A stretch of DNA of 64,000 nucleotides from the NCBI GenBank assembly GCA_032718475.1, contig JAUCBJ010000055.1, positions 62,001-126,000 of the forward strand, given 5' to 3'. A program made the position numbers and the translations under genes. The notes beneath the pieces are model-generated. The model was not told where the DNA came from, did no database searches, and saw only the letters and a list, made by a program, of their open reading frames with translations. The stretch's first letter is position 1, and every line of letters begins with the position of its first letter. Below, one piece after another: positions 1 through 11,759 of the stretch. This DNA is from Nemertoderma westbladi (taxonomy: Eukaryota > Xenacoelomorpha > Nemertodermatida > Nemertodermatidae).

Positions 1-1841
1 GTAATACTGGACTTCTACCGGGGAAGTTTCGGAGAGGGAAAATGAATTAGATCTGCTATTTTTAATGTGCCTAAGTGGTGAGCGTATAGAGCGCGGGATT
101 TCATTGGCTAGCGTAGGACCAATAGAAGAAAAGTGCTTATTCAAGATGGTTGCAATACGCGTTGGATCTGTAACGGTTTCTGTAGCACTGCCTGAACGAA
201 TATTAATTTTTTTAGGTGTAGCTAATTTAGTAGATTTATTGAGTGCGCTATTTATAATTATCCAAGTTTTACGCGGGTTATTACTGTTTTGTTTGAATTG
301 CGTTGAATAATAAGTTTTCTCAGCTGAACGTAAAGTTGAGGTCAATTGATTCCTATAAATTTTGTACTTTCTATGGTTGGACTCCGATGGTGACTTAATA
401 TAAGCCTTATACAATTTATTTTTTTTATTGTGCAATTTATTAAATTATTGGTCATCCAAGGTTTATGCGGCACTTTCTGGGTGGGGATTGTTTTTTTTGT
501 AATATGTTTAGTACATATATCCGATAGGTTGCTATAGAAACACTCAAATTTTTCTTTCGGTGGTATATTTGGTGATGAGTACGACCACGAAGCTGGTGAT
601 TTCTTATCTCTCAAAAATTTGGGAGAGTTAAATTTTGAAAAGTCAAAGACAGTGCGGTTTTTTTGGGGATTAAAGTGAACTGAATATTTTTGAAAAATAC
701 AAAAGGTCGGAAAGTGATCTGTAGTGCCTATTTTTAATTGAAAAACACCTGACGAGGAAAATGAAGTAGTAATGTTAGTAATAATATGATCGATAAGACT
801 TTCAGAATAAGGAGTTACACGTGTGGGTTGATTAATAAGCTGAACGAAACCATATGAATTAATTAAATCTATATATTGTTTGGGCTTGAGTTCCATCGCT
901 TTTAGTAGATCTATGTTAAAATCACCTGTAATTATTACATCGTATTTGTGGTCAGTTAGATTCTTTAATGTAGTTTCTAGACTAGGGAGAAAAGTATCAA
1001 GATGGACTGGATCGGGGCGGTATATAGAGCCTATTATAAGTGGTTTTGAGTTTAGGCGGGAGACTTGGATCCATGAATTTTCAAGGCCCGGCATTTTTAG
1101 GTCAACCCGCTCGGTCGTGTCAAGTGATTTATTTACATAAATCGCAGCGCCACCTCTGTGGAGTTTACCAGTGGTCCTGTTGTCTAGAAAGGGGTCAGCA
1201 TATCCGTATTTGTCCAGTTTTATAGGGTCAATACAGTCGTCGTCAGTTGCAAAGGTTTCAGTGAATGTCAGAATGTCAAATTGAGATTTAATAGTCAATA
1301 AAAAATCAGTTATAGCGGATAAATTGGATGATAGACTCCTACAGTTCAAGTTAAAAATGGATAGCGATGGTGATTTTTTTAGGTTAGAGAATTCACTATT
1401 AAATTTACCTTCTGAATAATAACCTTTGTCAATATTTAAATTAATTAAATTACTATCGGGGTCTAAGCTTCTAAATGGTTGGTATAAGATACCCGATGTG
1501 GATAGGTCATCCTCCGGGGTTGGAGTAGACCCATCCCCATGGGTTGGTTCAAACACATCAGAATCATTTACGTGGATAAAAGAGAATGGAAAAGTGTCAC
1601 AATGACAATTGTAGCATATTAAAGGCCATTGTGTGGTAGTAACTTCTTGAGCAGAGAGACATGTGCCGCATGGTATATGGAAAATATTATTACACTGACT
1701 ACACAAAAATTTTGGATCGGTAAGTTCGAGCTTTGAGAAACAAAAATGACATGATCTGCAAGCAGGAGTAGGAAGGGATGGTAAGATGGGGCGAGAATGG
1801 TTAGAGATGGAGGTGTGAGGATTTAGAAATGAGACAGACAT
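1..1841 (-). pseudogene. Non-LTR retrotransposon ORF (PHD finger + AP endonuclease), frameshifted, cut by window edge
   Basis: The first 499 codons (342-1841) hold a cysteine/histidine cluster at residues 28-80 (C31-x2-C34, C47-x2-C50, H55, C58, then two more Cys pairs) that fits a PHD-type finger. An endonuclease/exonuclease/phosphatase domain follows from about residue 160, with NLNCRSL, a TETF glutamate, GDFNIDL near 306, LIDHI near 350 and TTDHF near 375. This is the APE-type nuclease that nicks target DNA for target-primed reverse transcription. The frame closes at 342, but an adjacent frame continues through 341-1 with the linker typical of the region before RT, so a 1-nt shift lies in the A-rich run near 418-428. 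The RT lies beyond the left edge. PHD plus APE suggests the CR1/Jockey group; the clade is inferred. Confidence 0.85.
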
Positions 1842-2035
1842 GAGATGATTAAAAGAAAGAGAAGTCTACTTTACTAAAACCGTTTCTTTTAATTGTGAAC
1901 CCGACACCACTGACTGAATGACTAGCCCTGTACTGAAAATATAAACATGTAGAACATACAGTGCACTTTTAAACAAGGATAAGGTAATGTTCATCCTAGT
2001 AAACCTATAATATATTCAGATAATTACCCGATTAG

Positions 2036-2350
2036 TTACTGATCACCCATTATCTTCGGTAGCAGTTTGTGAATTAGTTTCCGAAACTGACTGTGTGTGG
2101 GTACCGGTACCGAGTCGCGTCCTAGTCCTAGCGCTGCTACGGGACTTAGATTTATTACTTGTCTGCCAACATCTGTATCAACCACATTGCCTACTATATC
2201 ACCACCGGTTTCAACTACATCTCCAACAACATCAACGGCTGTATCTACCGCATTGCTAATAATGGGGATTCGTGGTGTACTCCAATTCCCCCATCCTGCA
2301 GCAAAAGCTGCACATGTAATGACAACTAAAAATTGCAGATGATAACGCAT
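2036..2350 (-). CDS. Small putative secreted protein, function unknown
   Basis: A 104-codon ORF begins MRYHLQFLVVITCAAFAAG, a good signal peptide (basic start, hydrophobic core, small residues before a likely cut ahead of WGNW). The in-frame ATG 8 codons upstream (2374) would put polar residues before the hydrophobic core, so the ATG at 2350 is preferred. The mature part has a valine/aspartate-rich repeat (VVGDVV, IVGNVV) with roughly 11-residue spacing and a basic C-terminus. No cysteines lie in the mature part. I recognise no family. It is the only ORF here not attributable to a mobile element. It may be a genuine single-exon host gene or a chance ORF. Confidence 0.4.
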   Translation of the reverse strand: MRYHLQFLVVITCAAFAAGWGNWSTPRIPIISNAVDTAVDVVGDVVETGGDIVGNVVDTDVGRQVINLSPVAALGLGRDSVPVPTHSQFRKLIHKLLPKIMGDQ

Positions 2351-2603
2351 GATGATTTTCGGCTGTGGAAACAATATAATAATTACTTGTTAATTTTGGA
2401 AGGATTTTCTGTGAAGGTACAGGTAGCACAATTATTAGTAAGATATAGTACTGGTTAAATATATAGAATTTTGTGATATAATTAAACAATCCCAGACCAC
2501 ATCACTAGGTCTAAGGTTGGCTACCATGAAAGCAGAAGGAGTTGAACCAGAGGAGAGTAAACTTCTCTATCTTGCAATCACTACCTTCACATTGTCCCTC
2601 TCA

Positions 2604-2860
2604 AGCACTACTACTAGGATCGGCATGCTGCATTGCAGCTGCATTTTTAAGAATGCTGTGCCGGCTTGTCAACAAAATTGCACCGCCACAACTCCCTATC
2701 ACCCATGACATTTGCTAGATCATCCGCATCTTTAAGGCCAGTGTCCTTTAAGATGCGTCTCAAGAAAGTCATGGGCTGTCCACCATGCTTATTCACTCCA
2801 TGAGGCTGCCCAAGTACAAGATTATGCACTGGCTGGTCCTCACGGCGAAAGCAATGTCCT
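2604..2860 (-). mobile_element. 3' end of the RTE-like element split by the BEL nest
   Basis: This is the C-terminal coding end and short 3' tail of the element whose main body is at 49398-52014. The minus-strand reading resumes exactly after one copy of the 5-bp duplication GTCCT (2856-2860) and continues in frame from 49398 into the conserved GHC-type C-terminal region, ending with a stop near 2647. The tail on the plus strand is a short ACTACTACT run at 2606-2615, like the simple-repeat ends of RTE-type elements. CTCTCA at 2598-2603 and 52015-52020 may be its own target duplication, but this is weak. The same 3' sequence recurs at 40717-40902. Confidence 0.85.
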
Positions 2861-3435
2861 TGTGAGCGTATTCAATTCCACCTCACCAACCCCCATAAAG
2901 TGGGAAAGAGCGCCTTTAAGCAATATTGGGGAGTACGAGGTTGATTAACAACCAACCTCGTATCACCCCCAATAAACGGGGACCTCACACAATGGAGGTC
3001 AGAGGTTAAGCCTCCGGGGAGAAGGAAAGTAACAGCAGCGGGGGGGGGGGGGGGGGGGAACACCCCCGCAGAGCTGAAGGCGATAAGTAGGGTATCAGCC
3101 AATGGGGGGACAGGAGAGGCATCAGCTAGGTAATAGGGCCAACATAGCAGTATATTACCGGTTGGTGTTTCTCATTTGTGCAGTTTAGTTAGTCAGCTAC
3201 CGGTCTTAGTGTAGAAGGAGGACATTGTTTTACCGTTGCCACTGGTATGTCATTCAATAGTTATCTCATGTATTCAACTTGTTCAACCACCTTATGCTAT
3301 TATACAACGCTGTCACACATTAACTCTTATATTATTATACCTACATCATCTATAACATCCTACAGTCCTATACCAGCTTGACGACGCGTACGAAACAATT
3401 ACTCCGGTCGGGATTGATCCATTGATCCCGTCACA
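2861..3435 (+). repeat. 5' LTR of BEL-A1
   Basis: A 575-bp LTR, TGTGAGCG to CCCGTCACA. A poly-G run of about 19 at 3040-3058 and a terminal hairpin CGGGATTGATCCATTGATCCCG lie inside it. It matches 48810-49397. Confidence 0.92.
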
Positions 3436-3496
3436 GTAATACAATCACCAGCTACCCGCTGGTGATTGTTTTACTAACTGCTAGAAAGAAAGAGAG

Positions 3497-5240
3497 ATGA
3501 GTTCGGGAGAACCCAGAGGTTCAGAGGGACAGAGGACACCGCCGCGGACCCCGGACGACAACTTAACGATCCGCAAGGCCGCGGTGAGACAGTATCGACC
3601 CACGAGGCCGGATTCGTCGACAAGAGACGGTCCGGCGGCACAGGCGGAGGGTGGCCGTCTACCACTGCGAGGGAGAGATAAGTCGAGAGAAGGGAGAGAC
3701 AAGTCGACGCACGACGGCAATCGACGTACCGATGTCGTCGGCCAGCCACAGGCCGAGGGCGACGGACGGCCCACCGGAACGGCAACGGTGGGGCCACCGG
3801 TACGACGCCAGATACGGAGAGAAAGAGGAGAGGTCGGCAACGAAGACGTCAGAGTTAGCGACCGGCTCCGACGGGCTTACAATGCCATGGAGGAACAGTT
3901 GAGGGAGGCCAAGGAAGGGGCGAAGATAGACCAGGTGAAGCTAGAAAAGCGGCTAGGTGAGTCGAATAAACACTTTAACTATCTAGTCCGCTTTGGACAA
4001 GGAGAGTTGGTGGGTGAAAGAGCGAGAGGGGTCGCCACTGAACTGTTTGAACTGTGGGAATGTAGGGGTATGGAGCCTGGTGTAGTGTACATAGGGCCAT
4101 ACTTAGTTGATGCCAGGAGAGTTAAGTTAGTGGGTTGGGCGGGACTGCACGAGGGCGAATCCGAGGTTAACTCCGAGGATTAGATCTCGTCGGTCAGCAA
4201 GAACCCCGGAAAGCGGGGGAAAGTTAGTAGGACGGAGGGGCGACGGGAGTCCGTTGCAACCGATAATTCTGCTACATCCTCCGCAAAAGTAAGACGGGTG
4301 CGGGAGATAAATCTGGCGTATAAATTAAAAATTGCGGCGCTAGACCAGAAAGAGTTAGAGAGGCGACGGAGTGAGGAAACCGCATGGTTGGAGAGAGAAA
4401 GAGAGTGGGCAAAGGAGGATAGAGAGAGAGCCAAGGAGCGTAGAGAGTGGGAGATGAGAGTAGAGAGCGAGCCGGCGAGGCGGCTTGAGATGGTTGCGAG
4501 AGAGGCAGAGTTGGCCGAGCGAAGTTTATGAGATGACAGAGAGAGAGAGAGATAGAGGCAGAGCGTGTGCGGGATGATTTGCATGCCCGCCTAAGGGGGC
4601 TTACGCAATATCAAGCCAAACTGAAGCGCCGACTAGAACTGGTTGGGACTATCAGAGAGTGAGACCCCACTTACAAGCACCGGGCGACAGAATCAGAACT
4701 GGTGTAGCCGTACGGACGGGGGGGGGGGGGGGGTAATAATAGTACATTAGGAAATATTAATATTAATAGTACCGTAGTAGATAACACTAATCCCTTTATT
4801 ACAGGAAATATTTTACCCGGTAATTTAAATTTAAATTCAAATAATAATATTAATTCAAATATTCAAAATAATCCGAATAATTTAAATTTAGATACACAGA
4901 ATAATCCAAATAATTCGAATAATAATTTAAATTTAGAAAATAATAATAATTCTAATTTAAATAATTTAAATAATAATATTGATAACGGGGCTATTAATAC
5001 TAATGTAGGAGACACAGATGGTCCGGCCAATGGTAGCCTGCAAGGCAACGCATTTAGTGCACAGGGAGTAGCGGGGGCGAGAAACCCCAACAGGGGCCTG
5101 GTAGGCCACGTAGTTAGTAGGCAGGGAGTAGCGGGGTTGAGTCAACCCAATGGCGGCCTACCAGGCCACGCAGTAGTAGAGAGAGCGGAGGGGGTGAATA
5201 GACCCAGCCGCAGTAGGGTTAGTGCGTCAACTAGAGAGGG
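3497..5240 (+). pseudogene. BEL-A1 gag N-terminal region, broken
   Basis: The ATG at 3497 opens a 228-codon frame rich in Arg/Pro/Thr, followed by a conserved globular block (LRRAYNAMEEQL, VVYIGPYLVDAR) shared with A2 and A3. A TAG at 4181-4183 replaces the Leu codon of A2. The same frame then continues through a strongly charged Glu/Arg coiled coil or single alpha-helix (about 4298-4531). A poly-G run (4718-4733), an Asn-rich stretch (about 4740-4990) and one and a half copies of the GLVGHVV repeat (about 5090-5170) follow. The order matches A2 and A3, so this is gag decayed by stops and frameshifts. Gag forms the particle in LTR elements; specific roles of these low-complexity parts are unknown. 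Confidence 0.8.
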
Positions 5241-5250
5241 GTGTAGAAGT

Positions 5251-5620
5251 GGAGTAAGAGATAGTGAAGTTAGATGTGGCGAGTGGGGGGGGGGGGGCTA
5301 TGGGCGCCCCACCATGGAAGATTAGTGGCGAGAGAGGGGGTGCAGAGAATGCCCCACAAGGGGGCATAGAAGTGAAGTAAGAGATAGTGAAGTTAGAAGT
5401 AGCGGGTGGGGGGGGGGGGGCTTCGGGCGCCCCACCATGGAAGATTAGTGGCGAGAGAGGGGGGGTAGAGAATGTCCAACAAGAGGGACGCAGAAGTGTA
5501 GTAAGAGATAGTGAAGTTAGAAGTGGCGGGTGGGGGGGGGGGGCTACGGGCGCCCCACCATGAGAGATTAGTAGCGAGAGAGGGGGGGCAGAGAATGTCC
5601 CACAGGCTTCGGCGGATAAT
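5251..5620 (+). repeat. Triplicated ~123-bp unit with poly-G tract in A1 gag
   Basis: Three consecutive units begin near 5251, 5375 and 5497 with TAAGAGATAGTGAAGTTAG, each followed by a run of 12-13 G (5285-5297, 5408-5420, 5532-5543) and GGGCGCCCCACCATG. A2 (9540-9660) and A3 (about 24840-24950) each have one unit, so the triplication is specific to A1. Confidence 0.85.
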
Positions 5621-5710
5621 GCAAGGGGGCAAGTTAGGTGAACCGCGGCACCCGACGATGGAGAATAGTAGGGGGATGATGAGTATCCCCAGGAGGGTCC
5701 AGCCGGACCG

Positions 5711-6321
5711 AGTAGAGTCAGACCAAGATTCCATCCAGAGTGACGGAGACATCAGGGAGCATGTTACCAGGCACCGTAGACACAGAGGACAAAGATAAGA
5801 AACCGGAGGTGGTAGATGAGCCAGATGGGGAAGTAGAAGTAAGAGAGTGGGCGGAGGAGAATGGATATCCCAGCAAGTATCGGTATGGAGATGGAGAGGA
5901 GCGGACAGCGAGATGTCCGGAGGACAACACTCCGGAGGAGTGCCCGGAGGAGTGTCGGAAGGAGTGTCCAGAGGAGTGTCCGGAAGAGACGCCGGTCCGG
6001 ATGAGATTCATACCGACAAGGGGGAGCTTGAGTAGGAAGCCAGGATGGACAGGGATAGGACTATTATTGTACCTTCTGTTTTGCCTGTTCTTTCACTTTC
6101 TTTTCATTCTGCCGCCGGGAGACAACAAAGTGGGAGGTGGCATTTTGATGCCAAGTGGCAACAAAGTTAAGAAGGCAGTGGAGAGACCCGATTTCAGGGT
6201 GGCAGAAGAGAGAGAACCAATTCCTGGTGAGTTGGAATTGGCGAGGAGAGTGCGGCGAATCCTACAGGACCTACAAGGGGAGCAGTGGGAGAGTGCCTGT
6301 TGGAAGAATCGCCCTAGTTAG
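5711..6321 (+). CDS. Replacement module of non-autonomous BEL-A copies (unknown function)
   Basis: A 193-codon frame from 5740. The first dozen codons match the end of the protease region of A2 and A3 (a SETSG-like stretch then PGT). The frame then leaves the autonomous sequence and enters a module shared only with A3 (27721-28503): an EWAEENG block, SKYRYGDGEERTA, runs of ECPEE, then arginine-rich sequence and a GQWES-type end. A1 has a hydrophobic stretch around 6060-6110 that A3 lacks. No known domain is recognised. The module occupies the place of RT, RNase H and integrase. Confidence 0.6.
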
Positions 6322-6887
6322 GTTAAGTTTAGTCGTCCAATATTTTGGACTGAGGGGGGTGAGAATGAGGGCGAGATGCCCTTCCCACAAAAAATAATTA
6401 TTTAATTAAAAATAAATAATAATAAATAATTAAATAATAAGTAAGTAGAAGGTAGAAAGTAGAAAGTAATAGTTAGTAGAAGATGGTAAGAAGTAGTAGT
6501 CAGAAAGTTAGTCAGAAAGTTAGGTAGAAAGTTAGGTTAGAAGGCGGCGGGGTATAGGGAGTGTGGTATATAGACATACCACGGGAGTAGAGAGGTTGTG
6601 GGCACCGGAAGCGCCACGTAGACGGAAGTAGTAGTAGAGAGGTTGTGGGCACCGGAAGCGCCACATAGGTGGAAGTAGTAGTAGAGTGGTTGTGGGCACC
6701 GCAAGCGCCATGTAGACGGAAGTAGTAGTAGTGTGGTTGTGGGCACTGCAAGCACCACGTAGATAGAGGTGGTAACAGAGTTAGAGGTAGTAGTAGAGTT
6801 AAGAGTTAGTAGAGGTAGAGAGTTAGAGTTAGTAGAGAGTTAGAGAGTCCTAGTTAGAGGTAGTAGCAGAATTAGAGCTAGTAGAGT
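6322..6887 (+). repeat. BEL-A1 3' non-coding region with 47-bp minisatellite
   Basis: No gene is visible. After a conserved GTCCAATATTTTGGACTG hairpin near 6331-6349 comes an A/G-rich stretch, then about four copies of a 47-bp unit (about 6590-6775) containing GGTTGTGGGCACCG, then (GTTAGA)-like repeats up to the insertion point of A2. A2 and A3 carry different tandem repeats at the same relative place. Confidence 0.8.
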
Positions 6888-7472
6888 TGTTAGCGTATTC
6901 AATTCCGCTAGCCAAGCCCACACAAAGTTAGCTTTTAAGCAATATTGGGAGCATGAGGTTGGTTACCAATCAACCTCGTGTCACCCCAATAAGCGGGGAC
7001 AACAGGCCCCAAAGGGAACACACACACAACGGGGGTCAGAGGTTACACCTCCAGGAGAGAGAGAGACAACAGCAGCAGGGAAAAACACTCCCAGGGAGAT
7101 GGGAGGGTGAGAAGTGAGTTATTAGCCAATGGGGGGAAGGCATCGGCTGAGTAACGCAATATGGCCAACCGTTGCAGTATATTACCAGCTACCATGTCAT
7201 TCACTTCAGTTATCTCATTCAGTTAGTCGGTTCAGTTAGGGCAGAGCAGTGACTTCTAATACTGTCCGCTGCCGCCATCATTCACTTATATTTTATATCC
7301 TATTAATTCAATACTGCAATAACTGTGTCTGTGCTTATCCTATTATATTTATACTGCTACAGCGTCAACAATATCAGAACTCTTAATCCGACAATAAACC
7401 CTTTTCACTCACACGGCGGGGACGCGTAAATAAAAGAACCGGGATAAATCGGGATCTTCAGATCCCGTCACA
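6888..7472 (+). repeat. 5' LTR of BEL-A2
   Basis: 585 bp, TGTTAGCG to CCCGTCACA. It contains AATAAA near 7433 and ends in a hairpin CGGGATCTTCAGATCCCG. It matches 47762-48331. Confidence 0.92.
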
Positions 7473-7529
7473 GTATTAGAAACCAACAGCCCAAACTGTA
7501 GCTGCCAGCCACCGACCAAAAGACTAAAG

Positions 7530-8717
7530 ATGAGTCGAGGAAGAGAAACGACACCGCCGCGGAACCCGGACGATGATGAAGACCTAACGATCCACTAACG
7601 GTACAGACCCACGACGCCGGACCCATTGACAACGGGCGATCCGGTAATCCAAGATGAGGGGGGCCGTCTACAACGAGAGGACGAGTTGGGAGAGGAGAAA
7701 GACGAGTCAACACAGAGTGGCGGTCGACGTGCCGAAGTCGCCAGCCAGCCACAGGCCAAGTTTGACGGACGGCCCACCGGAACGGCGACGGTGGGGCTGC
7801 CGGTACGACGCCGGACCCGGAGAGATGGAGGAGATGTCGGCGACGAGGACGTCGGGGTCAGCGACCGGCTCCGACGAGCCTACAACGCGACCCGAAAGCA
7901 ACTGAAAGAAGCCAAAGGAGGGGCCAAAATAGATGAGGTGAAGTTGAAAAAACAACTAGGTGAGTCGAACAGACATTTTGATTACCTAATGCGTTTTGGG
8001 CAGGGAGAGCTACCCGACGAGAGAGCGAGAGGTGTTGCCAGCGAACTGTTTGAACTATGGAAATGTAGGGGTATGAAACCTAGTGTAGTGTACATAGGGC
8101 CATACTTAGTCGATGCCCGGGGAGTAAAATTAGTGGGTTGGAGGAGAACGCAGGAGGGCAAATCCGAGTTTAACCCCGAGGATTTGGTCTCGTCTGTCGG
8201 AGAAAGTTCCGGAAGGCGGGGGAAAATTAGTAGGACGGGAAGGCGGAGGGAGTCCTTCGTAACCGATAAGTCTGCTACATCCTCCGCAAAAGGAAGACGG
8301 GTGCAAAAAATAGATCTGGCATGCCAACTTGATCTGGCGGCGCTAGACCAGAGAGAATTAGAGAGACAGTTAGAGGAAGAGAGTGCATTAATAGAGAAGG
8401 AGAAAGAACTGGTTAGAGAGAACAAAGAGAGGGCCGAGAGGGCCACGAGAAGCTTTAGGGAGTGCGAGGAAATAGGAAAGATAAAAAGGAAGGAGCAAGA
8501 AGAGCGCGAGGCAGCGAGTGAGGCGGAACGTAAAGAGCGTGAGGCGGAACGTAAAGAGCGCGAGGTGAGGGCGGAGAGTGAACGTAAGGAGCGCGAGGTG
8601 AGGGCAGATAATGAGCAGAGAGAACGTGAGGAGAGACGACTTAAGAGAGTTGCGAGAGAGGCAGAGTTAGCCGATCAGAGTTCACGAGAGAATAGAGAGA
8701 GAGAGAGAGCGAGATAA
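7530..8717 (+). pseudogene. BEL-A2 gag N-terminal half (Pro/Arg-rich, conserved block, coiled coil)
   Basis: The start at ATG 7530 matches the start context of A3 (MSR) and is in frame with the long frame, but a TAA at 7596-7598 interrupts it; the uninterrupted part runs 7626-8717. Domain order: charged N-terminus, VRRRTRR basic patch, conserved block ending VVYIGPYLVDARG, linker with SSVGESS, then about 130 residues of Glu/Arg/Lys repeats (EREVRAESERKERE-like) expected to form a long coiled coil or single alpha-helix. A stop at 8715-8717 separates it from the next segment, which is continuous in A3. It is the particle protein of a BEL/Pao element by position and synteny. Confidence 0.8.
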
Positions 8718-8734
8718 AACTTGTTCGGGATGGT

Positions 8735-9905
8735 ATGCATGCCCGGCTAAGGGGGCTTATGCAGTATCAGACCAAACAGAAGCGCCGACTAGAACTGGGG
8801 CAGATGGGGCTGTCAGAGAGCGAGACTGGCTCGAGTATTTATGAGAAGCCAAGGGCTGTGGAACCATTTATTAATACCCCACTTACAGGGACTGGACGAC
8901 AGACCCAAGACTGGTGTGACCGCACTGGCGGGGGGGGGGGGGGGGGTGGGGGTAATGATAATAATACAGTAGATGACGTTAATATTAATAGTACCGTAGT
9001 GGATAATTCTAACCAAACTTTCATTGCAGGAAATAATATTTTGCCCGACAGTAGTAATTTAAATCCGAGTAATTCTAATATTAATGTAGGAAATAACTCA
9101 AATAATATAATTACGCAAAATAATTCAAATAATTTAAATCTAAATCCTAATTTACAAAATAATTCAAATAATCTTATTCCGAATGAACAAAACAATACCG
9201 TTTCTGATTTAGGTGTGCAAAATAATTTAATTGAATTGGAAGATTTAATTGATTTAACGGACGGTGTTGGTAGTGGTGCTATTAATGTGAGTGTGGCAGA
9301 CGTGCATAGCCCGGCAAATGAGGGCCTGGTAGGCCGCGTAGTCAGTAGGCAGGAAGTGGCGGGGTTGAGCCAACCCGAAGGGGGCCTGGTAGGCCATGTA
9401 GCTAGTAGGCAGGAAGTGGCAGGGTTGAGTCAACCCGAGGGGGGCCTGGTAGGCCACGCAGTAGTAGATAGAGAGGCGGGGGTGAATAGACCCAGCCGCA
9501 GTAGAGACATTGTGTCGACTGGAGAAGGGTGTAGAAGTTAAGTAAGAGGTAGTGGAGTGATATGTGGTGAGTGGGGGGGGGGGGGCTGCAGGAGTCCTAC
9601 AGCGAGAAGTTAGCGGCGAGAGGGGGGGGGGCAGGGAGTGCCTCACAGGCGTCGACGGATAATGCGCGGGCCGAATTAGGTAAACCGCAACACCCGGCAA
9701 TGGAGAGTAATAGGGGGATTGCGAGTATCCCCAGCGGCGTGCGATCGGGCAGAGAGAGACAGGTTGACATCGCGAGAGGGCGGACGAAGCATCAAGCCCG
9801 ATCAGAAGAGGGAAGAAGAACAGTGGAGTTTAACCGGGAGGTTGACGAGAGATCTCACGAGCGGGAATACTGCACTGGAGAGAGAAGAAGAGAAGAAAGT
9901 AAAAG
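8735..9905 (+). pseudogene. BEL-A2 gag middle region (poly-Gly, Asn-rich, GLVGH repeats, Arg-rich)
   Basis: The 268-codon frame 8735-9541 reads through a G run (8930-8952) as polyglycine, then an Asn-rich region of about 90 residues with sparse Leu/Ile (prion-like composition), then three 20-residue repeats GLVGHVVSRQEVAGLSQPEG. A second G run (9573-9585) breaks the frame, and an Arg/Glu-rich segment continues to 9905, where BEL-E is inserted. The continuation is at 40434 on the minus strand. Confidence 0.8.
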
Positions 9906-9910
9906 AAGTG

Positions 9911-11759
9911 TTATTCAAAGAGACAGTAACAATACCTGCAATATCCTACTGTAGAGTTTGTGAATCAAATCATAAATCCGACCTTCTCACCAAAACAGTA
10001 AACTCCAAGTAAGCGAATATATATTGCAGTATCGGTCTCTTATAACCGGTGAGGCAGAAAACAGTCTACAAACAGACAAACTTCGATAAAACAAAATCCC
10101 GCGCAGCGAATCCTAAAATCAGGCTGACTCACTGACGGACTAAGGGGCTCGTATACTTTGCCGCGGTGTGATTTATATGGTTGGGCGAAAAGGACGCTAG
10201 CTAGGTGCAGAGATCTGGAGATGCCTAACTAGCGGGCAAAGCGCAGTACGGACAAAAGTTAATTTTATATATTTTGAGGTGTAAATAATTTCTAACTCGC
10301 GTGTGTTAATTCTGAACCATCAACATCAGTTTTGCTCCTTCATATATATAATTACTGGGTACGGTGTGCATTTTACAAATATTCTAATTTTGTAACTTGT
10401 AGGTCCAATACTCACAAATGATAAGGCTCCTTCCCCTTTCATGTATTTCCAGGACTCAAATTCAGGCATAAGGTTAATACTACGCCCAGAATTCGGCAAT
10501 TTAATTTACCAGGTCCCTAATACTAAGAAGAAATGTTAGTTTACTACAGTAGGCGTACTGTTACTAATAGCTAGCCTGGCGTCCTATCTAGAATTTTGGT
10601 TACCTAGGTGGGCTTGGTAACTTCCTATCAGGATGTCGGCGGGGACACGGTAGATGTTAGTATCCCTAATTAGCCTCAATTTATTTGCGCCTAGTCGTAA
10701 ACTGCCCTACCGCCTGAACGGTACAATCCTAATTCAGGTAAAACACAGTAACCCTCCTGGCCTACAAGTTCTAATGCAATGGACACCGTTGTACTACAAA
10801 TAGTCACAGACGCACCTGCACTTAGCAAGAGTTAGGCGTACAGTTTGCTGCACCCTACCAATGTGTATGCCTTGTACCGGTGTGCCTACGTCCTATCTGC
10901 GTACTAGTATCTCTGCCTGCTCTCCCCCCGTAGGAGTATGAAGGTCTACTGCGGTTTTTTCCTGAATTAAAACAGTACAATTCCTAGATGTAATTTTTGG
11001 CGCACAGCGTGTCACTACCTCTACCTTCGATCTTTGGTCTTATACTTAGGTAGCAAGGCATCGAACGCTGTCTAACCTTTCAGGCGATGGGCGAATAACT
11101 AAGAGTGATATTGCGGGTTGTCTCCTGTCTACATTCCTTAGATGTTCTCGTTCATTGCTGTGGCCCAATGTCTAGCCAGCCATCCTGTCCCTCAGTTGAG
11201 TTCACCGTGGTGAAGCATAGTAAAACAGATAGAAAAAGGGCAGATTAGCGATAATTCTGACTTTATTACAGAAGATATACTGAGAGATATAAAGATAGAT
11301 ATAACTGAGAGATAACTAATGAACAAATCGCACCCTTTTATAGCAAATTTGTGCTGCAATCAATCGAGAAAATTCTCGATTGTTCTATGAGTTCTAATAG
11401 GTTTTTAAAGATAACTATTGGTCCAGCGAATATATAACTTGCACGACATTGGTTACAATCTAATAACTACAATCTCATTGGTTAATCTTACTTCGAGCAA
11501 ATGCAATTAATCTGTAGCGGTCAATTTAAATGAGTTGAACTCTGCACAAAAAATAATTCGCACCTACTAGGATTCGAACTCAATACACACTACATATAAT
11601 TTCCAACGCTCTACCGACTGAGCTACTGAACCACTTGAATAATCATCGTACAAATAGATATAGTAATACAAATGAGGACTTAATGTAATCTTTTAACAAA
11701 GTTAATTCGAATAAAATAAAATTTTGAAAATCCACGGCGTTTAGAGAATATAATTCTAT
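9911..11759 (-). repeat. 3' LTR of BEL-E (minus orientation)
   Basis: It is the inverse of 40440-42433. Read on minus it starts ATAGAATTATATTC and ends TTTGAATAA, so it lacks the usual TG/CA ends. It has a roughly 56-bp segment (about 10874-10930) missing from the other copy and lacks the RTE fragment present there. Confidence 0.85.
11559..11633 (-). ncRNA. tRNA-like A-box/B-box pair in BEL-E 3' LTR
   Basis: Read on minus: a consensus A box TAGCTCAGTCGG and a consensus B box AGTTCGAATCC about 34 nt apart, preserved in both LTRs. The acceptor arms do not pair and the T stem is weak, so this is not a working tRNA. It resembles a SINE-type or tRNA-derived internal pol III promoter. Confidence 0.5.
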
